Below, piece after piece: positions 13,011 through 25,164 of a DNA stretch of 64,000 bases. The notes under the pieces are model-generated. The model was given only the letters and a program-made list of their open reading frames with translations, ran no database searches and was not told where the DNA came from. Position 1 is the first letter of the stretch; each line of letters begins with the position of its first letter. The DNA is from Ricinus communis. Taxonomy: Eukaryota > Streptophyta > Magnoliopsida > Malpighiales > Euphorbiaceae. The position numbers and the translations under genes were made by a program. Location of the stretch: the NCBI RefSeq assembly GCF_019578655.1, contig NC_063263.1:27403001-27467000 (forward strand), given 5' to 3'.

Positions 13011-14256
13011 AAATATGCCCCTTATGTTTACTCCAACAGTCACATCAGCCCCTCATGTTTTTTTAGAGCAAATATAACCTTCAGCTCTCTAAACTGGTAT
13101 ATTTAAACCCTTCCTTTAAAAGTAGTACATAAATTGCAGTTAATTTTTTTTATGACTTGGCACAAGCTTGTACCCATCTACTCTAAAAAGAAGACACATC
13201 AATCACTCCCAATTTATAATCTAACCCTAAATTATTATTTTTCCTATATCTCCTTCATCTTCTTCCCCTTCATCTTCTTCCTTAGCCTACTATTATTTTC
13301 TCTTCATTCTTTTATTTATAATTTTTTTTCTTTTACAAGGAACAAGGTCTACAAATCCAAACACACAACAGGAAAGACTTTTACATTAAATAGCACAACC
13401 ATTGGACAATAAATCTTATTGACATATGCTCCAATCATATAAAGATTTGGCATTTTTTCATCACCTCATTTTTGCTAACAATAATAAATTCAAAAGTCAG
13501 GTGCTTTAACATTACATTTTAAGAAAACATACGTTGAGAAAGAGATGTATCAATTTGGCATTTAGTTTCTCACCAACTAGACTATTGCTACTGCTTCATT
13601 TAAAAATAAGATTGACTAACTTCTTCTTATAATGACCAAAAGCTTAAATTAAGAATTCCGATCAGGTTACAATCTCAACAATAATTCCTCACGGAACACT
13701 TGTTGTTCTTATTTTGTAGTAGATCTAATACAGTTACAGTAGTACTATATGCTTTAATCAAACATACGTTGCCAAAGAAGAAGTAGCAGGGGTGATAAGA
13801 AAAAAAAAAGATTTGTTGATAGGAAAGAAAAACGAAGTGACAGGGAAGAAAAAATTGAAGAAAAGCTTTAGATGTTATGCGTAAATAGGATTAAAAGATT
13901 AAGGGACACTAATTTATCTTGGAAATCCAAAAACTTTATGATTTTATTACAAAATATTTATTTTACCATCTCTGTTAATTGCTTAAAAGTCATGAATAGA
14001 TTTAGAAAAATATTAATATTGTCCAATAATATTATTTTTGATGAGTGACATGTCATTGCTCTTGGGTCTCAAGTCATTGATGTAAATAAAAAATTTTGAC
14101 GGTCATTTGTTCAAATAGAAAAACTATTTGTAGAAGTTTCTAATGGCACCAGTTCAAAGAGTTCATGATTATATTTGTTCTAAAAAGAAACATGAGGGGC
14201 TGATATGACTATTGGAGTAAACATGAGGGGCATATTTAAACCTTTTTTCTAATGTA
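13011..14256. mobile_element. Fold-back element with long degenerate terminal inverted repeats
   Basis: The left arm, about 13011-13110 (contains atgccccttatgtttactcc and cagcccctcatgttt), matches the reverse complement of the right arm, about 14150-14256 (contains aaacatgaggggctgatat and gtaaacatgaggggcatat). The outer 75 bp of the arms match best, and the inner parts are weaker. The 1.05-kb centre is AT-rich with no transposase-like ORF. This fits a non-autonomous Mutator-like or fold-back element. Target-site duplications could not be recognised. Confidence 0.6.
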
Positions 14257-15100
14257 AAAATTCCCTAACTTTTTTATTTTTAACAAATTTTTAGCTAGTT
14301 AAAAACAACATATTAATCGCTAAATTCTTCGCCTGCAAGTGCTTAGGACAAGTGTAGCATATGATTATGAAACCAAGGTCTATCCTACAAGGATAAAATA
14401 TAATGATTGTCTAAAACTGTGTCAAATGATTTAAAAAATTTTATAAGTTAGGATTATAGAGAATTAAAGAGAGCAAATAATGAATAAAATAGCAGATTTA
14501 GAATATTAGAGATTCAGATTCATCTAATGGAATTAATTATGGGTATCAATTTCTAGAGTCCATTCTTAAGTACAATTGATCCAAAAATATATTAATTCCC
14601 TTTCAAGCAATTAATATGTTTCTAATCAAGAAATTACCAATTCTCAAAGATAATTGTTAAACCCAATTCATTAAACCACAATTCTTACGTCATAATAATT
14701 AATTTTTTTACCTAAATTTTTATGTTTATTTTTCTATATCTAGATTTGTACTTCTCCTTTCAGTTCATCGTATAAATTCTAAGATAAAAATACTATAGTG
14801 GCCAATCATTAACATTCACAATAATTTCAAAAGGAATAAATCAAGAATAACATAACTCTACCATAATCAAAATAAAAAATTACATTCGTCTATCTAGAAT
14901 GAAAATTTACTTACCCTTAAACATATCATAATCAATACAAATAATAAATAAAGAAAACATATCTAGGAAAAAAGTTAAGATATATATTACTATGATTTCT
15001 AAGAGTTAGAAAGTTTTCTTCAATCTTGTAACCAAATCTCAAATCTCCCTTTTAAAAGAATGTATCTCCCTCTCAAACTACTACACAGACCTAGCAATTT
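14257..15100. other. AT-rich DNA without recognised features
   Basis: No ORF of note, no inverted or direct repeat partner in the window, and no RNA gene were seen. It may be host intergenic sequence. Confidence 0.4.
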
Positions 15101-15490
15101 ATCGATAGAAAAAAAAACCTTTGATAAAAGAGGAAAAGTTGTCGATAAAAATAATTACTAACGGTTTGGAAATAGGTATAATCTGTTGGTAATTCTGTTG
15201 TAGATAAAAAATTATCGACATAATTGGTGACTGTTGGTAATTTACCAACAGCCAAACCGTCGATAATTGGTCAGACCAGCTATCACAAAATTATCTTCCT
15301 TTATAAAATGAAGACAATTTACCAGCGGATATATCATCTGTAAGCTGTTACAAATTAGCGATGGTTACTGTTGACAGTAAACTGCCAAATCTATTATTCT
15401 AACAAAATAAGAAAAAGCTTTCTACAATTCATTTGTAATCCGTCAGTAAATGGTTAGTATTTTTAAAAATAATTTTATCGATAAATAGCT
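15101..15490 (-). repeat. Probable subterminal repeat region of the CACTA transposon
   Basis: The stretch is dense in short direct and inverted copies of words such as tgttggtaa/ttaccaaca, gtcgataa/ttatcgac and ggtttgg/ccaaacc. Motif arrays of this sort are typical near the ends of CACTA (En/Spm) elements, where they bind transposase. It lies just beyond the 3' end of the transposon ORF remnants. A clean CACTA terminus was not found. Confidence 0.45.
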
Positions 15491-15659
15491 GAATTAAAAA
15501 AATAATAGTTTAGAATGAACGCATAATGATTGCAAAAATTAATTGTATACTAAAACAATTTAGAAAAGTAAACATTTGTGGAAAATATATTTACTACAAA
15601 GATATAAAAAAATGCCAAGTGAATGTTGTAATACAGTTAAAATGTCAAAAATAATCTAA

Positions 15660-16886
15660 TGAACTAGTGACTCATCATCACTAGGAGACTAAGGAGGAGG
15701 GCTGAGGCTGAGCTGAGTGCATCTCTTGCATCTGGCAAGCAAGCTCTTGTAAATGTTGCTGCAAGTCTCGAATTTTCATATTCTACTACTGAATCTGAAC
15801 ATTCTGCTCAGACTTCCTTGTCTGCAAGTCTTGAAGCTCAATGAATTTGTACTACCACCAATAAGGTATGTCGCAAAAGAAAAGGCAACACCGCGCCTAT
15901 AAAAATTAGAAGCCTGACAGTCGAGATTGTAAACCTAACTCTTCTCATCGCCAATAACCTCATAGAATGAAGAGTTGTCATCCATAGTCTCAAAACTCTG
16001 TATAAGCTACTCTCGCCTCGTCTAATACGTATCCTAATTTTTTTTAAACATTTCAAAACATGTTAATAAAACCTAAAATTGAATTAAAGATATTTTACTA
16101 TAAGTAAGTTACCATACATGAACAACTTTAGAGTTTGAGTCTATAAAAGTCTAGTCCTCACCCCTATAGGTGTGCAAAAACAACTCTAAAGCAGTAGGTG
16201 AGTTCCTAGTGATTGCTCCTGATTAATAGAAAATGACCATAAGTCATGAAAATATATGTATTGTATTAGAAAAATCCTAATAATAAAATTTACAGATCAT
16301 CTCTTATGCTCGTGATGGGCAGTCGTGCCTTTTGTATGGGTAGATGGTCTAGAGCAATCAGAAGCTTGTGACAACTGATTCTAGGAATACTGCTCCGATA
16401 TTCGCTTAACTGCAGGCTCCTAAATTTGTACATTATACTCTTATAGATGCACCTTTTCTCGGAAACTCTCGTCTGCAAGTCCTGAAGCTCAACAGAATTT
16501 GTACTACTACTAAGAGAGTATGTCGTAAAAGAAGAGGCACCACCATGCCTATAAAACTCAGAAGCCTAAGAGCTGAGACCATAAACTTGACTCTTCTTTT
16601 CACTATTGTCAACCTCGTAGAATAAAAAATTATCTATCATCCACGGTCTCAAAATTTTATGTAAGTTGTTATCGCCTCTTGTGATATGTATCCTGAAAAT
16701 GTGTTAAACATTTCAAAACATGTCAATAAACCGGAAAATTGAATTAAAGACATTTTACTATAAGTAAGTTATAGTACATGAATGGCTTTAGAATTCATGT
16801 CTACAAAAGTCTGGCCATCACCCTTTTTGGTATAGGGATGCGGAAATAATGCTGGAATAGTAGGTGGACATCCTAGTGATTGCGCC
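15660..16886 (-). pseudogene. CACTA-type transposon second ORF, 3' exons, partly duplicated
   Basis: These are remnants of the accessory protein gene of a CACTA transposon, continuing on the minus strand from 59948-58941 across element A. Minus-strand translation of 15660-15840 gives a Gln-rich, coiled-coil-like C-terminus that ends in two adjacent stops. The piece carrying these exons occurs twice, about 652 bp apart: the words gtctgcaagtcttgaagctc (15819) and gtctgcaagtcctgaagctc (16471) mark the two units. A third related piece lies at 58936-59130, and it is the right half of unit 2, separated by the insertion of A. The reading frames are broken. The assignment rests on the linked Transposase_24-like and DUF4216/DUF4218-like remnants. 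Confidence 0.55.
15819..16886. repeat. Tandem duplication of about 652 bp within the CACTA relic
   Basis: Unit 1 starts at 15819 and unit 2 at 16471. They align through features such as aacatttcaaaacatgt (16045 and 16709) and attttactataagtaagtta (16090 and 16751). Unit 2 is cut at 16886 by element A and resumes at 58936 with gcgcctgattaatag, matching gctcctgattaatag at about 16215 in unit 1. Confidence 0.85.
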
Positions 16887-18235
16887 TGATGTAGATGATT
16901 CTATGCATATTTATTGACTATTTATCAGTCATTTTTTCATGTATTTGAGTCATATTTATTCCTGTTTGATCGCACTTTGGTATGTTTCTGAGTTTTTCAG
17001 GTTTTCGGACTCCTTGATGGGAAATTGATTGATTTCCGGGCAGAAACCAAGCTATATGGATGATTCATGCATATTAGATGTTTGTCGAAGTCGATTCCTT
17101 GATCAGCGTGCAATTCGAGGCCTTTGCAAGGGCAATTGCACGGCCATGCACATTTGCATGGCCCGTTGCATAGCCTCCCTTGCCCGTTGCACGGGCCATG
17201 GCATGGCCTAGGGCACTTCTGCCTATAAGTAGGCACACGTAAAATAAGACAGGGTTCTGCTTTTGATTTCTGGACTTCTCTACGCATGCAACCCCTCATT
17301 TTTGCACCTATGTTCTTGACATTTTGGGAGACCAACGTCAGTTCAAAGGATTGATTTGGGAGATTCAAGCAAAGATTGAAGTCTCTAGATGATAGACCGA
17401 GACATCCGAGATCCATACTTGAGGCTGGTTTCAGAATCGGTGCTTGTGACATTTCCACTCCGATGCGAGAGAAGAGGCCATTTTCTTTTTTGTTGTTTAT
17501 TTTCTTTTATATTTGTTTCTTTCATTATGAGTAGCTAGGGCCGCCGAACCTATTGGGGTTCACCTTTGTTGATGGATTGTGCTCAACTATTATATTTTTA
17601 TTTGCCATTCTTGTAATCTTCTTGCTGTTTAGTAATAAAGTTTGATTCAGTTAATTTGAGACATTGAATTAATTATCTTTTAGGTTGTTTCTTAATATTG
17701 AGAAATGTTTGTTACAACTGGAAATTGAATAGTAAGAACTGGTAGTTAACACTTAGAGATAAGGTTAATTCACTCGCCGGATTAAGAATTAACAACTCTT
17801 AATAGATCTAAATCACGCTTAATGCTAATCTGTAATAATCTGATAGGAAGAGATTCCATTAGGTTAGTGCAGGTTTAGGAACTTGTTGAGCTTGAGAGAG
17901 GAGCCGAGTTCGATTCAGGATTTAGGCACCGGTAGCAAGATTGGTAATTTATAAAATCAACCTTAGAATTCCATCACTTAGGTCCCCTTCGGGTTTGCTT
18001 TTTTTATTACGGTTGTCTTTCGATTGTCAGTTGTTGTGCATTCCTTTATTTGCATTTATAATCATTAGTTAATTAATTTAGACTTCTCACACCTTATTTC
18101 AGACTAGATAGCATAGCGAACAATAGTAACTTTAGGTTCACCCGATCTCCAAGGATACGACCTTGATACTCACTAGTGCTAGGCCGCATCGATAGGTTCA
18201 CTGCCTTAGGTATAGGTTGCATCAATAGCCCATCA
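16887..18235 (+). repeat. 5' LTR of element A (1349 bp)
   Basis: It begins tgatgtagatgattc and ends gcccatca. A run of inverted words (cacggccatg, gcccgttgcacgggcc and similar) lies at 17130-17215, directly upstream of the TATA-like ctataagta at about 17223. Its copy is the 3' LTR at 50042-50102 plus 57615-58935, with scattered substitutions between the two. Confidence 0.9.
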
Positions 18236-18241
18236 AGTTTT

Positions 18242-18259
18242 TGGCGCCGTTGCCGGGGA
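18242..18259 (+). other. Primer binding site of element A, tRNA-Asp type
   Basis: The word tggcgccgttgccgggga starts 6 bases after the LTR end. It is complementary to the 3' end of plant tRNA-Asp(GUC), as is usual for Athila-type elements. Confidence 0.9.
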
Positions 18260-18392
18260 CAAGTAACGATGAACTAGAGTGAATTGTTTTTGTATTAATT
18301 TAGTCATTATCTGTTCATTTATTTATTATTTATTCTTTATTTTATTATTTTTGTTGATTGGTGGTTGTTTGGTTATCGGTTTCAAGTAGTTT

Positions 18393-19764
18393 ATGACTAA
18401 GAACTCTAACCCTGATCCCATAACACCCTTATCTGACCCGGAGCGCTCTCTCAGATTATTAAGACGACGTGTGCAGGCAATTGAGGAGGAGGACGGAGTT
18501 ACATTTCAGGTTCAAGGAGTTGACGCGATGGAGAACCTCAACCCCCAGGCCGATGACGGTCAGAGGATGATGTACGAGTTTGCTCGACCATCTTTGGATG
18601 GGACGAAAACTAGTATAGTCAGACCTGCTGTAGCGGCCAACAACTTTGAAATAGAAGCCAACGTTATCCAGAACGTCCAGCAGAGCATGCAGTTTGGAGG
18701 ATTGCCAAGCGAGGATCCCAATGCTCATATCTCCAACTTTTTGGAGATTTGTGACACGTTCAAGATAAATGGAACAACCAATAATGCCATTCGGCTGAGA
18801 TTGCTTCCATTTTCCTTGAGGGACAGAGCTAAGAGATGGTTGCAATCTCTTTAACAGTAGACGATTACTACTTGGAAGGCGTTGGCAAAAAAAAATTTTA
18901 TATAAGTATTTTCCTCCCGCTAAAACTGCTAAGCTTAGAAATGACATATCTTCTTTTGTGCAGTTTGATGATGAAAGCATGTACAATGCATGGGAGAGGT
19001 TTAAGGACCTTTTGAGATGCTGCCCACATCACGGATTGCTAGTGTGGATGCAAGTTCAAACCTTCTACAGCGAGTTGAACCTTACGATGAGGCAGATGGT
19101 GGATGTTGTAGCAGGTGGGGCGCTGAATGGTAAGACGCCTGAGCAGGCTCAAAACTTGATAGAGGAAATGGCCATGAACAATTATCAGTGGCAATCCTCT
19201 AGGAGCCGACCAGGAAGACAAGGAGTGGTCAACCAAGTAGATTCTACAGCAGCCTTGGTAGCTTAGGCGGAGCTTCTAACTAAGAAGATTAACCAACTCC
19301 AGATGCCGGTTCATGTAGCAAACGTTGGTTGCGAGTTTTATGGTGGCCCGCACTACAATGCAAACTGTACTGTGGGAGGTATGTTTGCTTCATCTTCCTC
19401 TACTTTTCCATCTGTTTCTGCTGTGTCTTCTAATGTTGAGCAGTTTGATTATATGGGGAATGCCCCAAGGTAGCAGAACGATCCTTACAGCAACACATAC
19501 AACCTTGGGTAGTGCAATCATCCCAACTTCAGTTGGAGGAACAATAATACTCTAGGTCCACCTAGTTTTCAAAGACTTCATCAGCAGCCACAGCAACAGC
19601 CAGTTGGGCCTGCACAAGCTCCTCCTCCACCATAAAAGAAATCAAATTTTAGAGGAGCTTGTGATGAAGTTTTTGACATCTACAGAGATGAGGTTCTAGC
19701 AAATTGATAGTGCACTTAGGAATCAGCAGGGCTTGATTCAAAACTTGGAGACCCAGATTGGCTA
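18393..19764 (+). pseudogene. Element A gag polyprotein, broken
   Basis: Gag packages retrotransposon RNA into particles. The first open stretch, from the ATG at 18393 to 18854, has the conserved retrotransposon gag core (blocks such as GGLPSEDPNAHISNFLEICDT and LLPFSLRDRAKRWL). After a stop and a frame change in the A/T run near 18888-18902, the gag core resumes at 18958-19266 (MYNAWERFKDLLRCCPHHG and later NNYQW). Further in-frame stops follow at about 19264, 19471 and 19508. The zinc knuckle near 19330 reads CEFYGGPH: the second Cys of the family's C-x2-C is Tyr here, so it is probably non-functional. A Gln/Pro-rich segment lies at 19561-19634. Confidence 0.85.
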
Positions 19765-19774
19765 AATCTCTAAG

Positions 19775-21036
19775 ATGTTGTCTAAGAGGCAACAAGGAGC
19801 ACTCCCTAGCACCACTGAGTCTAACCCGAGGGAGCACGTGAATGCCATCACTTTGCGTTCAGGTGAGTTAGTTTCAGCTCCTTCTAAGCCTGTTTTTGAC
19901 GACTCCACTATTGATGTGCATGTTGAGGCGAGCAGTAAGGTTAAGGAACCTGAGGGACAAAAGGTGAAATCAATTCCAGTAAAGAAATATCAACCTAAGA
20001 TTCCTTATCCTACTAAAGTCAAACAAGTAGAAGCGCAAGAGCAGTTCAGTAAGTTTTTAGATATTTTTAGACAACTACATATTAACTTGCTTTTTATTGA
20101 TGCATTGGAGCAAATGCCGAAGTATGCCAAGTTCTTAAAGGACATACTTAGCAGAAAAAGGAAGTTGGAGGAGGTAGCCTAGTTCAGTTTAACGAAGAAT
20201 GCTCAGTAGTGTTTCAGAGCAAGTTGCCAGAGAAACGTCACGATCCAGGGAGTTTCACTATTTCTTGCACTCTAGGTAATTTGTGTGTTGATGACGCATT
20301 AGCTGATTTGGGGGCTAGCATAAATGTCATGCCCACTAGTTTGTTCAATAAGCTAGGTTTGGGGGAGGCAAAACCCACTAGGATGTACATTCAATTAGCT
20401 AACTGTTATGTTAAGCTTCCTAGGGGGATTGTGGAGAATGTGCTAGTCAAGGTAGATAAGTTTATATTTCCTGTGGACTTTGTGGTTATGGATATGGAAA
20501 ATGAGCATGGTGTACCGTTGATTTTGGGAAGACCTTTCCTTGCCACAACTAGAGCTAAAATAGACGTATTTGAGGGAAAGTTAGAACTTAATGTAGGGGA
20601 TGACTGTGTTACTTTTAGTTTACACCTATTTGATAGTTCTTCCACTGACCATGTTCATGCCATTTGTAGTATTGATGGAATTGGTCCTACATGTGATAAA
20701 CAACCACAAGATGTACAAATGGATGATGCTATACATGTTTCTTTCCCTGTTGATATGTGTTATTCATCCAAAGAAAATAACTTGTATCAATTTGAGACTT
20801 TGCGCTATGATAGACCCGAGAAGGGTAGTTGCAAGTTTGTTTATAACAGGTCACCTAGCCAGAATTCGGAGTGGATGAATGGGCATCCCAACTCGGTGCG
20901 GAGAGCACCTCCTTGGTCATCTACCGCACACATCGAACCTTCTCTTTACGCTTATATGCCTCAGGCCCCAACTTACATTGAGCCCACCTTCTCAACTTGC
21001 CCGCGATGCAGGAATGCTGCTGCAGAGTCCAGCTAG
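19775..21036 (+). pseudogene. Element A gag C-terminus and aspartic protease
   Basis: The protease would process the gag polyprotein. The stretch 19775-20182 has the linker that begins REHVNAITLRSG and ends before the protease with EQMPKYAKFLKDIL, then stops. The frame is open again from 20209 to 21036 (275 codons). Its protease core has the catalytic Asp in DLGASINVMP (near 20310), a flap region and the closing LILGRPFL block (near 20520). After the protease the frame runs about 130 codons through a Cys-containing tail (FSTCPRC) to a stop at 21036 instead of into RT. The next words encode a short basic peptide (21037-21080). The element therefore lacks pol. Confidence 0.85.
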
Positions 21037-22553
21037 ATGACTCGAACAAAAAGAAGCGCCTTCAGGAGGCATTCCCGAATCTATTTATGTTTTTTTAGTT
21101 TTTGGACATCTTTTATTTATGTAGTTATTTTTTTTAGTTAGATACTTCAGTTTGTTTTTAGTTTGTTTTATTTTGAGGAGATTTTATTTTATTGAACCTT
21201 TTACTAGATGTTGCTTGGGATGTGTTTATTCTTGAGTTTTGCAGGAGTTAGCCTACTCGATGCTCATATGTAATTTTGAGGACTAACATATTTTGGAGTG
21301 TTAAAGCATACATCAAGGGCAGTACCCAGTAGACTTTCTAGTTTTTATCTCTTTCTGTTGTCTTGTTTTTCTTTTAGTTTTCCAGTTTTTTTTATGGACT
21401 CCCATAATTTGCTTCTTTGTGCGTATTTTATTTCTTTTTTTTGGAATGCCTACCTTGTTCACACTGAGAACAGTGTTTTTCTTAAGTGTGGGGTAGGTGC
21501 CTTAGTTTTGTGCAGGTATTAATTTTGTTTCTGCTGTTTTTATCTTGCTTTCATTTCCCTTATTGATTGAGTCTGTTCATTCTTACTGTCCTTATCTTGA
21601 GTTTTGTTTTAATCAAGTAGTTGATAATTTTTCTCTTTTGAATGGATACCCGTATAGCTTTTTATCGAATCTTGTTGAAAGAAGGCAATGAACGAATCTC
21701 TTAATTTCAATCAAGCAAGGTAAAACTGGTGTTTTTCCTTAATTTTTTTCATTTTACTTTATCTTGGATATAGAACACTGTTAATATTGATGCTTATTAG
21801 ATTGTTTAATTATTTAAACTTTGGTTTGAGAATTCATGCAATTTCATCCCACTCAAATAGTGAGGCTTTTATGCTCCTTCTGTTTTTGATTAGTGAGCAT
21901 TGTGCATAATTTTTATTTCTAGAACTTGCTTTGTGATGACTTTTGAGATTACATGAATTTTTGATAGTCATGAGATGATTTGGGCACTTAGGAATTACAC
22001 AATTTGGCCAAAAGCCTAACCCTGTTTTTCCCTTAGTGAACCCAATTTGAGCCTTAGCCTTTTTCTTTCATTGTAATTTACATCTGACACTCATTTTATC
22101 ACTTCTATTCATTCTACCATTCTTGCTGGAAATTATGTACGTTTATGCTGCATTTCATTGGATCAATTTGCATATATTCACTAAGTTACTAGATTTTTCA
22201 TCGATGCTCCCTTCAATCCAAATGGTACATATCATTTTACTACTTTGATTGAGCATTGTATTACTTCATCCTGCGTTATCTATTGTTGCAGGAGTAGTGA
22301 TTAAAAAAAAGAGTTCATTTCGAGCATCATCTTATTATTAGAGCAACTTAGTGTTCAATTTTGGTACAACATTTGATCCTTGGCTATATTCTTGCATTAC
22401 TTACATAATTTTCGAGCAACTTTCAGCTCACTTTCCATATTTCTCCGTACCTTACCTTAACCCCATTACAACCTGGCTCAAGACCCTTTGATCATGTTTA
22501 TTAACTATTTCACAGTAGTGGAGATCGGATCTATAAGCAAGCTTATGGTAAGC
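21037..22553 (+). mobile_element. Element A non-coding 3' internal region, left part
   Basis: No coding sequence is seen. A hairpin, cactg-agaa-cagtg, at 21462-21475 is followed by a purine-rich tract, aagtgtggggt, ending at 21494. The same module recurs in C (26813) and E (53035). The region ends at the target-site duplication taagc (22549-22553), where element B enters, and resumes at 49915. Confidence 0.75.
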
Positions 22554-23984
22554 TGATATGTACTATCTGTGTTAGCTACAATCTAAGGCAGTGTACCTAT
22601 CGATGTAATCTAGCACTAATGGCGAGTATCAAGGTGGTATTCCTCGGGAAAGTGAAAGCCTAGAGTTACTCCTTTGTTCTTTGTTATATTAACCTAAAAT
22701 GAGTGATGAATAATTTCTAAACTAACTAATAGCTACAAGCTAAGTTCTAAGGGAGATGCAGGAGTAATTGATAACTAAAATAACAAAGACAAGAAAGCAA
22801 ACCCAAAGGGAACCTAAACTAGTTGGCAATCAAACAAAAGATAAAGGATTGGTGAGTCTAATTATGCTACCCGTGGATGAATTCTTAACCGAATTTGGTT
22901 TCTCTCTCTCGATAACCGAATTCCTAAACCTAATAACCTAAAGTTGGAATCTCTTCCTAACGATTGATTTTTAAATTAGCATTAAGCTTTAATCCGCCTC
23001 TATTAGACTTTGTTAATTCTTAATCCGGCTAGTTAATTATCCTTATCTCTAAGCGATTATTAACCAGTTCTTGCTATTCAAAATTCTAATTTTCTCAATC
23101 ACACAAAGCAATCTAAACACACAACTCACAACGTCTCATGAATAATGCATTATCTTATTAATACTGAAGGCAAGAAGAATACAAAACTAACCCAAACAAT
23201 CCAACAATATGATACTAAGCCAACATAGTAAAGAAATCCCAATGGATTTAATCAATCTAGCTAATCATGTTCATTATCAAAATACACAAGAATTCAATTA
23301 CAACAATGAGTAAAGGTAGAGAAAACCCGATTACACCCTTGGATGAGAGTAAACAGCCCCAATTCCTCTTGCTTGAATTGAATCGATTCTTGTTCCTCTT
23401 GCTTGATTTGAAAACCAATCAATGAACCTTGCCCAATCTTCAATCTTTGAAGGGAATCCGATTGAAACCTTGATCCAAATCTCCTTTTTCCTTGGTTTCA
23501 GCTCAGAAAACCCTTAGGGAGATAAAAGTTAAGGTTTGGGACGTTCTCACCCGCTCTTCTTTTTGCTTTCCTCTCTTCTTTCTTTTAACTAATTCCCCCT
23601 CTCGCCTGCCAACACGGCCGTGTTCCCAACACGGTTTGGTGTTCCTAGCCGTGTTAGTCTCTATGGCCGTGCTCCCTAAGAACTTATTTTTCTTTTATGT
23701 TTGATGACACCCAACACGGCCGTGTTGGTGCCCGTGTTGGGAACACGGCCAGTGTCGAAACCAACACGACCATGTTCAGCTTCCTCATGATCGTACTTAG
23801 CTTGTTTCAGCAGCTTCGGCATCCAATTATGCTTCAATTCTTCCCTTTATCATCCTTTGACTTCTTTTGGACCTAATGCACACAAACAAACGTATAGGGT
23901 GAGTGTTGGGACCAATTTACATCCAAATGTTCATAAAATCAATCTTAAAAACCCCATTTAGATGTGTGTATTTTACGCACATCA
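22554..23984 (-). repeat. 3' LTR of element B (1431 bp)
   Basis: On the plus strand it runs tgatatgtac...acgcacatca. It is nearly collinear with the 5' LTR at 48484-49909. A cluster of cacggccgtg-type palindromes lies at 23610-23780. Confidence 0.9.
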
Positions 23985-24301
23985 AATAACCCCATACTTA
24001 GCTCATTGCTTGTCCTTAATCAATCAAAAGTAAAATAAGGAAAATAAACCACTAAGGAATAACACTTAAACTGACAGACAAGCTAGAGAGCTCCTGCACA
24101 TATCCTTAACAAGCGTAAGTCAAACAAAAAGAAACGAAGCAATCAATTCAAGTATCACAACCAAGATGCCAATAATTCGCAAAATACTGTCTCAACAAAA
24201 TTATTCAGAACCAACTCCTCACCAGATTCACTCTAAATTACTCAAAGTCTTACTTACTATATGCTTGCTCTTAAATCCTACTCCTACCACTTATAGAGAG
24301 T
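23985..24301 (-). mobile_element. Element B 3' internal stub with polypurine tract
   Basis: Read on the minus strand it ends with a hairpin around ggacaagcaa and a purine-rich tract, agtatggggttatt, directly before the LTR start tgatgtgcgt. It is cut at 24301 by the start of element C. Confidence 0.7.
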
Positions 24302-25164
24302 TGATGTGCGTAAAATACGCATTTATGCCCGACCGTGTCCCTAACACATCCCCGTGTTCCATAAACACGGGTGTGTTCTCAGAAGTTGGTAAGTCAACAC
24401 GTTTTAATTCGCTTAACACGGCCCGATATCCAGACCGTGTGCATGAACACGGCCCCTGTTTGTGAACACGGGCGTGTTCTGTACACTGCCTATATATACC
24501 ACTTCATTTTGAAATGGCCAAAAATTTTGCTCTCCTTTTAGTTTTAGCAATTCTCTCCTCTCTTACTCTCTCACTTTTTATTTCTCATCTTGAAGGCTTT
24601 GGATATTGCGTTTGGCAAGTAAGTACCCTCCAACTTCATTTTCCGTTATTTTATTTTGATATTAGTTCGAATTTATGTTTTCTTTGTGTTCGAATTTGTG
24701 TTTCAATTTTTTTTTAGTTTATTTCCTTATTTTATTATTTGGTGCATGCATTTCCATTCATGTTTGTGCTTTATTTTCTTTTGTTTTCTTTAATTTAGTT
24801 TATATACTTAACTTGCCCATATCTTTCGTTTTTCTTTTCTACCATTATTCATGATTGTGATTAATTCTTTATTATTATTGTTGGCCGCTAAACAATAGGC
24901 TCTGTCATATATAGTCGACTCTGTTGTATCTGTTTTATATTAGCATGTTGGTTTGCCTTGTGATGGCGAAGTTAAACTCCATGTGGATAAATTGAAAATT
25001 TAATTGGTTAGAATTGGTTGGTAGTATTGTGGATTGAATTTTCTTTGCAGGACATTGAGCGGTTTAATTTTATCAAGCTAAATCGTTCGGTTTGTCCATT
25101 TTATGCCGTTATGCTACCAGAATTTCGTTGATCCTTAGTACTAAAAATTTCTTTTTCAAGTACC
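24302..25164 (+). repeat. Element C 5' LTR and leader
   Basis: It starts tgatgtgcgtaaaatacgc, the same ten bases with which the B and F LTRs begin, and then diverges. Five or more aacacgg/ccgtgtt words lie at 24330-24480, just upstream of the TATA box ctatatatacc at about 24490. The LTR end and primer site could not be placed because no second copy is present. The small ORF at 24514 lies in this leader and is not considered a gene. Confidence 0.6.

Noticed and set aside
16997..17458. 153-codon ORF in the 5' LTR of A, with a counterpart in the 3' LTR
   Set aside because: It is made of the cacggcc-type repeat cluster and promoter sequence. The matching region of the 3' LTR is broken, so it is not a conserved gene.
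24514..24717. 67-codon ORF with a hydrophobic, signal-like start
   Set aside because: It lies just after the LTR TATA box of element C in T-rich leader sequence, is not conserved in the other elements and is too short to support.
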